DNA of 11,899 bases from Flammeovirgaceae bacterium UBA4659 (GTDB lineage Bacteria; Bacteroidota; Bacteroidia; Cytophagales; Cyclobacteriaceae): contig DHLV01000044.1 in NCBI GenBank assembly GCA_002405445.1, positions 1 to 11,899 of the forward strand, in the 5' to 3' direction. Positions 7,189-11,899 of this stretch are shown here, piece after piece; positions within the stretch are counted from its first letter, which is position 1; the number at the start of each line of letters is the position of its first letter. The translations under genes were made by a program, and so were the position numbers. Below the pieces are notes generated by a model, which saw only the letters and a program-made list of their open reading frames with translations, ran no database searches and was not told the origin of the DNA.

Positions 7189-8447
7189 CAACCCATCAGA
7201 CGAATGGCCTCAACCAGAATATCCAGATCTTGTGTAGATGTGTAAAGATTGGGGGTAATGCGGCACCCGTGCACACCCGCCCCATCAATAGCAACTGTCC
7301 ATACCTTATGTTTACTCAAAAGTGTTTTGGCCATATCGCCCGGGCTCATTCCCTTGATGCCCACGTTGCCAATTCCACACGCGCGCGTGGCATCTGCCGG
7401 GGTGTTCAAAGCAACATGCTGCATGGCGCGCACACGACTGGTCCAATAGTTTTGGAGATAGCGCAACCTCGCCTCTTTCCTTTCAATTCCAATCTTTAGG
7501 TGATAATCCAGGGCATGATCAATAGCGAGGTCAGTCGCTACCGGATGGGTACCGGTGTGATTCAAACGCAATATGTCATCAGCACTCTTCCCCTCTTCGC
7601 CAAACAAGGGCCAAATTTTTCCGATATTCTCTCTGCGAACATACAAAATGCCAGCGCCCAATGGAGCGCTCAGAAATTTATGCAGGCTTGCTCCATAGTA
7701 GTCGCAGTTTAAGTCGGCTATTGAAAACTGAATGTGCGCAAATGCATGGGCACCATCAACCATTACCGGCACTCCTTTGCTGTGTGCCATATCACATATC
7801 TTTCTTACCGGAAGAATCTGCCCGGTGATGTTGATCATGTGACAAACCATCAGCAGCTTGGTCTTCTCCGTTATCACACGTGCATACAAGTCCACAATCT
7901 CCTCATCTGATGTTGGGTGATTGGGTATTGACACTATCCTATTCACTACCCCGTAACGCTTGCCCATTTGCGCAAACATGTCGAGCATGGCACCATAATC
8001 CTGCGCGGCCATCACTGCTTCATCACCTGGCTTCCAGTTCATGCCACTGATCACGGTGTCTAATGACTCGGTGGTGTTGCGGGTAATAATTAACTCATCT
8101 GGTAGGCAACCTGCAATGGCTGCTAACTTGGCTGCAATTTTTTTCTTGTTTTCATATTGCACTGTACGGAAGTAATAAGAGCCTTCATAATTTACTTTGC
8201 GAAGGAGCTCGATGTAATGATCCATCACAACCTGTGGCATAAAGCAATAATAACCGTTTTCGAAATTAACGTAATCAGGTTTTAACTTGTAGCCTTGTCG
8301 AATGCCAAGCCAAAAGTCTTCGTTTCCGGCCAATTCACCGGCTGAATACGATTCGTATCCATTTACCCAATCGCCCAACGCTGTAAGAGGAGCAAACGCA
8401 GCCATTGAAATGGCTGAGGCGTGCTTTAAAAACGACCGCTTGTCCAT
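7188..8447 (-). CDS. Exported class V aminotransferase-fold PLP enzyme (isopenicillin-N-epimerase/cysteine-desulfurase-like)
   Basis: Pyridoxal-phosphate enzyme of fold type I, class V, 419 residues. The family includes cysteine desulfurases, isopenicillin N epimerase and related lyases, and the sequence does not fix the reaction. PLP-site features are RNTTESLD (123-130), VDGAHAFAH (230-238, Asp231 contacting the pyridine nitrogen) and SLHKFLSAPLGAG (254-266, Schiff-base Lys257). I see no conserved desulfurase-type catalytic Cys loop. The N-terminus MDKRSFLKHASAISMAAFAPLTALG resembles a Tat signal (consensus SRRxFLK) with Lys-Arg in place of Arg-Arg. Tat export would fit an enzyme that folds around its cofactor in the cytoplasm. 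The ATG at 8445-8447 places this signal at the very N-terminus. The gene is first in a two-gene unit whose stop overlaps the start of the MBL gene, and 78 nt separate it from the methyltransferase gene upstream on the same strand. Confidence 0.88.
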   Translation of the reverse strand: MDKRSFLKHASAISMAAFAPLTALGDWVNGYESYSAGELAGNEDFWLGIRQGYKLKPDYVNFENGYYCFMPQVVMDHYIELLRKVNYEGSYYFRTVQYENKKKIAAKLAAIAGCLPDELIITRNTTESLDTVISGMNWKPGDEAVMAAQDYGAMLDMFAQMGKRYGVVNRIVSIPNHPTSDEEIVDLYARVITEKTKLLMVCHMINITGQILPVRKICDMAHSKGVPVMVDGAHAFAHIQFSIADLNCDYYGASLHKFLSAPLGAGILYVRRENIGKIWPLFGEEGKSADDILRLNHTGTHPVATDLAIDHALDYHLKIGIERKEARLRYLQNYWTSRVRAMQHVALNTPADATRACGIGNVGIKGMSPGDMAKTLLSKHKVWTVAIDGAGVHGCRITPNLYTSTQDLDILVEAIRLMG

Positions 8448-8525
8448 AATAAAATATTTGATTTCTCGAATATCACTATTTTGATTTCAATTCCATTTAA
8501 TTGATGGCGCGAGCAAGGGGACAAA

Positions 8526-9698
8526 CTATGATTTTGTTTCTGCCCTTCTGGTTCCGCCATACAATTCATACTCCATCAACCGGCAATCTAATTGAGCAGT
8601 GTAAAACTCTGTCCGCTTACTTGTCTTCAACCCGATTTTTTTTGCCAATTCCAGATTGCCCGTAAAAACATATCCGATGTACCCCTGGCACTTCTTTTTC
8701 ATAAAGTCTCCAATATGCGAATATGTTACCTCCAGATCTGAAGCCTCGCCTAGCCGCTCGCCATACTCCGGGTTGAAATACACAATGCCGGGGGCGGGTG
8801 GTATCAGGGTTTCTTCAAAATCACATACTTTAAAATCAATCAGGTCGGCAACACCTGCGGCTTCAGCATTTACTTTCGAAATGTCGATGGCGTCTTGGCT
8901 GATGTCGGTAGCAACGATTTTCAAATCCGGGAGTTCGATGATTTGATTTTGCAACGCTTGCAACTGCTGCCGGTAAAACTTCTCATCGTAGCCCAGCACG
9001 TGCATGAAAGAATAATTTTTTCGATACAGCCCGGGTGCACGTTGGGATGCCAAAAGTGCTGCTTCGATAGCCACAGTCCCCGAGCCACACATAGGGTTTA
9101 CAAAGGGTATTTTGCGATCCCACCGCGAAGCAAGAACAGTGGCTGCCGCCAACGCCTCGAGCATGGGCGCCTTGCCGGGGATTTTGCGATAGCCATGTTT
9201 GGCCAAGGTTTGGCCCGAGGTGTCTAAAAATACCTCAGCCTTGTCATCCATCCAATACAAATGGATCACAGCCCTATCGTGGAAAGAACCAGAATCGGGC
9301 CGGCCTGAACTTTCGCGCCTCATGCGGTCAACAATCGCGTCTTTTACCTTTACGTTGATGAACATATCGTTGTTCACAGTAAAGTGGTCAACATTGCTGG
9401 TGACAGAAAAATATCCGGAAGGTGAAAGAATTTTCTCCCACGGATAACGCAAGATTTTCTTGTAAACGTCTTCGGGATCGCGGGCATAAAACTCATCCAA
9501 TGAGTACAACACCTGGCTGGCACAACGGAGGTTCAAATTCAAGCGGATGCAGTCGTTGACACTTCCGCTCAACTCTAAGCCCGTAATAAACTTTCGCACC
9601 ACGGCAAAGCCGAGCGTCTCTACCTCTTGCTGCAAGTAAGGTGAAAGCCTTTTGTGGCAAGTAATGATGATGCGGCTGGCGGTGGTGAAGATGCTCAT
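8526..9698 (-). CDS. THUMP-domain class I SAM-dependent RNA methyltransferase (RlmL N-half-like)
   Basis: Predicted rRNA methyltransferase of 390 residues, homologous in layout to the N-terminal half of E. coli RlmL (23S rRNA m2G2445) and to YpsC-type proteins. It acts in the cytoplasm with S-adenosylmethionine. A ferredoxin-like and THUMP RNA-binding region spans about 1-160, including MFINVKVKDAIVDRMRR (112-128) and AEVFLDTSGQTLAKHGYR (154-171). SAM motif I is NPMCGSGT (201-208), an acidic motif is IVATDISQDAI (261-271), and motif IV reads FNPEYGERLGE (308-318), where RlmL has NPPYGERL. The second RlmL methyltransferase domain (RlmK part) is absent, as usual outside gammaproteobacteria. I chose the ATG at 9698 because it lies one base after the proC stop (TGA-A-ATG); a TTG at 9731 would add 11 residues overlapping proC. 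It is probably cotranscribed with, and translationally coupled to, proC. Confidence 0.92.
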   Translation of the reverse strand: MSIFTTASRIIITCHKRLSPYLQQEVETLGFAVVRKFITGLELSGSVNDCIRLNLNLRCASQVLYSLDEFYARDPEDVYKKILRYPWEKILSPSGYFSVTSNVDHFTVNNDMFINVKVKDAIVDRMRRESSGRPDSGSFHDRAVIHLYWMDDKAEVFLDTSGQTLAKHGYRKIPGKAPMLEALAAATVLASRWDRKIPFVNPMCGSGTVAIEAALLASQRAPGLYRKNYSFMHVLGYDEKFYRQQLQALQNQIIELPDLKIVATDISQDAIDISKVNAEAAGVADLIDFKVCDFEETLIPPAPGIVYFNPEYGERLGEASDLEVTYSHIGDFMKKKCQGYIGYVFTGNLELAKKIGLKTSKRTEFYTAQLDCRLMEYELYGGTRRAETKS

Positions 9699-9699
9699 T

Positions 9700-10497
9700 T
9701 CATTGTGAGATTTTATTGAACGAAGCCCCAATCCCCCTTATCAACGAAGAACTAAATCCGCGATGCTCCATCTCGTTTAACCCAACAATCGTGCAACCTT
9801 TCGGTGTGGTCACTTTGTCGATTTCTTCTTCAGGGTGGTTCGTTCCTTTCAATAGCAGTTCTGCCGCGCCTTTTACCGTTTGCGCAGTAATCAAACTTGC
9901 CGTTTTCGCATCAAAGCCAATTTCAATTCCCCCTTGCGTGGCGGCACGAATAAAACGCAGCGCATAGGCAATGCCGCAAGCGCCCAGCACCGTGGCGGCA
10001 TCCATCAATTTCTCTTCTATGGGGATGGTGATGCCCAACTGATTAAAAAGTTCATTCACATAACTCGTCTGTTCGGCCGTTGCTCCGCGATGGCAAATAC
10101 ACGTCACTGACTCTTGAATGGCAATAGCGGTATTGGGCATGGCTCGGAAAATGGGGAAATCGCTCTCAAAAATATCCGCTAAGTCTTTTAAAAAAACGCC
10201 CGTAACTACACTTATGATGATGTGCTTCTTTGGGTCGAATGAGTTTTTTAAAGCTGCTAGGACTTCTTTCACATTGAATGGTTTAAGCGCCACAATGATG
10301 ACCTCACTCGCCCGGATGGCCTGGTCATTGTCATCCGTTACGTTGACGCCCTTTTCTTTGAGGTGATGCAATCGCGCCAGCGTTCTGCGCGTAACAGTGA
10401 TGTCGCTGGCTTTCGCAAATGAACTTTTCATGAGTCCTTCCGCAATGGCAATACCCAAGTTTCCCCCGCCTATGATAGCAATTTTTTTATTTTCCAT
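9700..10497 (-). CDS. proC: Pyrroline-5-carboxylate reductase
   Basis: Last enzyme of proline synthesis: it reduces 1-pyrroline-5-carboxylate to L-proline with NAD(P)H in the cytoplasm. The protein has 265 residues, normal for the family. The Rossmann nucleotide-binding motif is IAIIGGGNLGIAIAEGL (6-22), followed by IIVALKPFNV (67-76), VVTGV (97-101) and FRAMPNTAIAI (117-127). The C-terminal dimer and substrate region has DAATVLGACGIAYALRFIRA (166-185) and KVTTPKGCTIVGLNEME (228-244). In E. coli-type enzymes these read closer to SGSGPAY and PGGTT; the variant here is, as I recall, normal for Bacteroidota. The ATG at 10497 begins MENKKIAIIGGGNLG, the usual distance before the Rossmann fold. 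A longer in-frame start at 10536 is unnecessary. It is the first gene of a pair with the RNA methyltransferase gene, whose start lies one base past this stop. Confidence 0.96.
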   Translation of the reverse strand: MENKKIAIIGGGNLGIAIAEGLMKSSFAKASDITVTRRTLARLHHLKEKGVNVTDDNDQAIRASEVIIVALKPFNVKEVLAALKNSFDPKKHIIISVVTGVFLKDLADIFESDFPIFRAMPNTAIAIQESVTCICHRGATAEQTSYVNELFNQLGITIPIEEKLMDAATVLGACGIAYALRFIRAATQGGIEIGFDAKTASLITAQTVKGAAELLLKGTNHPEEEIDKVTTPKGCTIVGLNEMEHRGFSSSLIRGIGASFNKISQ

Positions 10498-10580
10498 GGT
10501 CAAATAAACTTTTGCAAGGTGGCGAAAAAATAGCACTTACTTGAATCGTACATTGGCAGAGGCATTCCAGACTGTAGTGT

Positions 10581-10647
10581 CTCTGTGCCTCTCTGTGTGC
10601 TCTGTGTTTAAACTTCAAAAACCGCAGAGGCCACAGGGTGCACAGAG
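10581..10647. repeat. Imperfect inverted repeat in the proC/membrane-protein divergent region
   Basis: The left arm CTCTGTGCCTCTCTGTGTG begins at 10581 and continues to CTCTGTG at 10606. The right arm is CGCAGAGGCCACAGGGTGCA followed by CAGAG, ending at 10647. The reverse complement of the right arm (CTCTGTGCACCCTGTGGCCTCTGCG) matches the left arm imperfectly along about 25 nt, with an AT-rich centre of about 15 nt (TTTAAACTTCAAAAA). The left arm is itself built from repeated CTCTGTG units. It lies in the 245-nt space between divergent genes and probably upstream of both promoters. It codes for nothing I can recognise. Confidence 0.55.
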
Positions 10648-10742
10648 AAATCTACTGAGCCTCATCTTGGCTATCTACTGTAACCTTTGTTGCCTATCTT
10701 CGTATTCCGCATAGCAAAAATCCCCTTAACCCGAACCACACC

Positions 10743-11171
10743 ATGCCCACCCCTACCCTCGATGAACAAAAGCTCAACACGCGCGTAAAGCTTATCGCGC
10801 TGTGGTGTGCTGTTATGTTTTGTTATATCTATGGCGATTATTTCGCGCTGTACATCCCCAAACAAGCAGAAAAATTGGTGAATGGCGATACGCTCCTCAA
10901 CAGCCCCGTAAAAGTATTTGCCGCATCAGTGCTCATGTGTATACCTTCATTGGTAATCATTGTGACTGCAATAGCGCAAGCTGGGGTGGCAAGATTGATG
11001 AACATTATCTTTGGCTTTGTTTACACCGCCATCATGCTGTTGATTGCGGTCACATCAATCCCCGTGACGCCAGAAGTATCCGCCTACGTATTTTATGCTT
11101 TGTTGGAAAGTGTGATGACCACCCTAATCATCTGGCAAGCGTGGAAGTGGCAAAAAGAGCCTATTCAGTAG
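10743..11171 (+). CDS. Small four-helix membrane protein, possibly DUF6326-like
   Basis: Predicted 142-residue inner-membrane protein of unknown function. Four hydrophobic segments are visible at about 15-38 (KLIALWCAVMFCYIYGDYFALYI), 56-78, 84-104 and 111-133, with short loops and a basic C-terminus (WKWQKEPIQ). The first helix pattern LIALWCAVMFCYIYGD, followed by a short polar loop, recalls the DUF6326 family as I remember it, which is uncharacterised. I give this with low certainty. There is no separate signal peptide; the first helix would act as the anchor. The ATG at 10743 is preceded by CCGAACCACACC, with no Shine-Dalgarno. The gene is transcribed away from proC and is monocistronic, with a strong terminator about 70 nt after its stop. 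Confidence 0.85.
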   Translation: MPTPTLDEQKLNTRVKLIALWCAVMFCYIYGDYFALYIPKQAEKLVNGDTLLNSPVKVFAASVLMCIPSLVIIVTAIAQAGVARLMNIIFGFVYTAIMLLIAVTSIPVTPEVSAYVFYALLESVMTTLIIWQAWKWQKEPIQ

Positions 11172-11236
11172 CGGGTGAGTAGCCCTACGCAATTTGTATA
11201 GACGAGGACGTTCATGATAATGACCTCTTCCTAAAC

Positions 11237-11266
11237 AAAAAACCCGGAATCAATTCCGGGCTTTTT
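11237..11266. terminator. Bidirectional intrinsic terminator between convergent genes
   Basis: CCCGGAAT (11243-11250) pairs perfectly with ATTCCGGG (11253-11260). An A-run precedes the stem and CTTTTT (11261-11266) follows it. The flanking A- and T-tracts suit termination on both strands, in keeping with the rightward membrane protein gene ending at 11171 and the leftward acyl-CoA dehydrogenase gene ending at 11345. Confidence 0.88.
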
Positions 11267-11272
11267 CGTTTT

Positions 11273-11340
11273 TCGTAGTTGGCTATTCGTTTTTCATTGC
11301 TTCGAACAACCAACAACCAACAACTAACAACCAACTACGA
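11273..11340. repeat. Inverted repeat enclosing a CAACAACC-type low-complexity run
   Basis: TCGTAGTTGG (11273-11282) and CCAACTACGA (11331-11340) are perfect 10-bp inverted repeats about 48 nt apart. The inner right half is a degenerate tandem of CAAC units (AACAACCAACAACCAACAACTAACAA at about 11306-11330). The element fills nearly all the space between the terminator and the stop codon of the acyl-CoA dehydrogenase gene. It has no T-tract of its own and no coding capacity that I believe. Confidence 0.55.
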
Positions 11341-11344
11341 TAAT

Positions 11345-11899
11345 TTAAAACGGATACTCTCCCTTGTCAATCACCCGGTTCGCCACCTTGCGTCTGGCTT
11401 CTTTCAAATTGTATGGATCAATCTTGGTGAATCGCTTCAGGCCCATCAGCATCAGGCGCAGCTCATCACCTTCGGCAAAGGCGCTGATGGCTTCGCGACC
11501 GGCTTCTGCAGCACGGTTCACGGCATGGTGCAAGTAGATCATGGCCATGGCTTTCTCCAGCTCGCAGGCGGCCTCGCCCCGCTGGCTGATCATTTTCTCT
11601 ACGCGCAGCAGGCACGACTCGGCCACGTAGCCTTCGATGAGCATATCGGCCAGGTTCATGAGTACTTCCTGCTCCTCACTGAGTTTCATCATGTACTTCT
11701 GTACGGCTGCTCCGGCCGCCATCAGTCCGGCTTTTTTGAGATTGGCAATTACTTTTTTCTCTTTCGCGAATACGCCATCATCATCGCCACTGCCAAAATC
11801 CGGAACGCTCATCAGCTCTTTCTGAACGGCCATGGCAGGCGCCATCAGATCTAACGTGCCCTTCATGGCGCGTTTCAGCAGCATGTCGAAGGTGAGCAT
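11345..11899 (-). CDS. Acyl-CoA dehydrogenase, C-terminal part (gene continues beyond the window)
   Basis: Only the last 184 residues are present. The reading frame is open to the window edge, so the Met at the edge is not a real start. This is the C-terminal helical region of a large Bacteroidota-type acyl-CoA dehydrogenase (normally about 600 residues), an FAD enzyme that introduces the alpha-beta double bond in fatty acyl-CoA beta-oxidation. Recognisable stretches are KKAGLMAAGAAVQKYMM, EEQEVLMNLADMLIEGYVAE, MAMIYLHHAVNRAAEAGREA and ISAFAEGDELRLMLMGLKRF, followed by an Arg-rich end ARRKVANRVIDKGEYPF. The Asp-rich loop DFGSGDDDG probably joins the catalytic core to the C-terminal domain. 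The catalytic Glu and the FAD-binding region lie outside the window. No frameshift is seen. The gene is convergent with the membrane protein gene and shares the terminator between them. Confidence 0.9.
   Translation of the reverse strand: MLTFDMLLKRAMKGTLDLMAPAMAVQKELMSVPDFGSGDDDGVFAKEKKVIANLKKAGLMAAGAAVQKYMMKLSEEQEVLMNLADMLIEGYVAESCLLRVEKMISQRGEAACELEKAMAMIYLHHAVNRAAEAGREAISAFAEGDELRLMLMGLKRFTKIDPYNLKEARRKVANRVIDKGEYPF

Noticed and set aside
6948..7499. 183-codon plus-strand open frame across the MBL/PLP gene junction
   Set aside because: It is antisense to two genes with clear motifs and its translation shows no domain or plausible start context.
9700..10536. Longer ProC starting at 10536 (13 extra residues)
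   Set aside because: The added residues precede the conserved Rossmann start and are not typical of ProC; the ATG at 10497 gives the normal N-terminus.
10667..10702. Promoter for the membrane protein gene at 10743 using TTG (10667) with TAACCTTTG or TATCTTCG
   Set aside because: Neither -7 candidate has both an acceptable match and acceptable spacing; no call can be supported.
11289..11340. Possible CRISPR or tandem-repeat array
   Set aside because: The units are only 4-8 nt, irregular and without spacers, so this is low-complexity sequence.
11279..11854. 191-codon plus-strand open frame opposite the acyl-CoA dehydrogenase
   Set aside because: The antisense strand carries a recognised enzyme family; this frame is a His/Gln-rich shadow and begins inside a low-complexity repeat.
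1..11899. Defence island, prophage, insertion sequence or biosynthetic cluster
   Set aside because: I found no transposase, integrase, phage structural gene, nuclease/helicase defence module, or modular synthase on either strand.

Overview
The window looks like a chromosomal segment from a member of the Bacteroidota, most likely of the Cytophagales type. The reasons are protein-level and stylistic: UvrA, ProC and the acyl-CoA dehydrogenase tail resemble Bacteroidota versions as I know them, exported proteins end their signal peptides in AQ, Shine-Dalgarno sequences are absent before almost every start, and short palindromic repeats lie between genes. No database search was possible, so the taxon is an inference. 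The content is mainly housekeeping and general accessory metabolism. I see no phage, transposase, CRISPR array, toxin-antitoxin or recognisable defence system.

Layout. (1) 69-449 (+) is a small acidic-tailed protein of unknown function, followed by a strong intrinsic terminator (472-510). (2) 518-3406 (+) is uvrA, whose start codon lies 7 nt after that terminator. It is followed on the same strand by a four-helix membrane protein (3457-3978) and an NTF2-like lipoprotein (4002-4430). A bidirectional terminator (4464-4487) closes this group. (3) Convergent to it on the minus strand are a secreted S10 serine carboxypeptidase (4502-5968), a 302-nt gap holding a palindromic repeat element, and a tightly coupled pair: an exported class V PLP enzyme (7188-8447) followed by an exported PqqB-like metallo-beta-lactamase-fold protein (6271-7188). 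(4) Also minus, proC (9700-10497) is followed after 1 nt by a THUMP-domain RNA methyltransferase (8526-9698). (5) A divergent region with another inverted repeat leads to a small four-helix membrane protein (10743-11171, +) and a bidirectional terminator. (6) The C-terminal third of an acyl-CoA dehydrogenase (11345-11899, minus) runs off the window.

How the genes work together. UvrA is the damage sensor of nucleotide excision repair; the genes after it have no visible link to repair. ProC catalyses the last step of proline synthesis and shares a transcript with a predicted 23S rRNA-type methyltransferase, a pairing without an obvious biochemical link. The most suggestive unit is the exported PLP enzyme and the MBL-fold protein, which overlap at a TGATG junction and both carry export signals, with a secreted peptidase downstream on the same strand. 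A shared envelope role is an inference.

The best leads are an apparent in-frame palindromic insertion in uvrA, the terminator immediately before the uvrA start, unusual active-site motifs in the MBL and methyltransferase proteins, and three intergenic inverted-repeat elements of different sequence.
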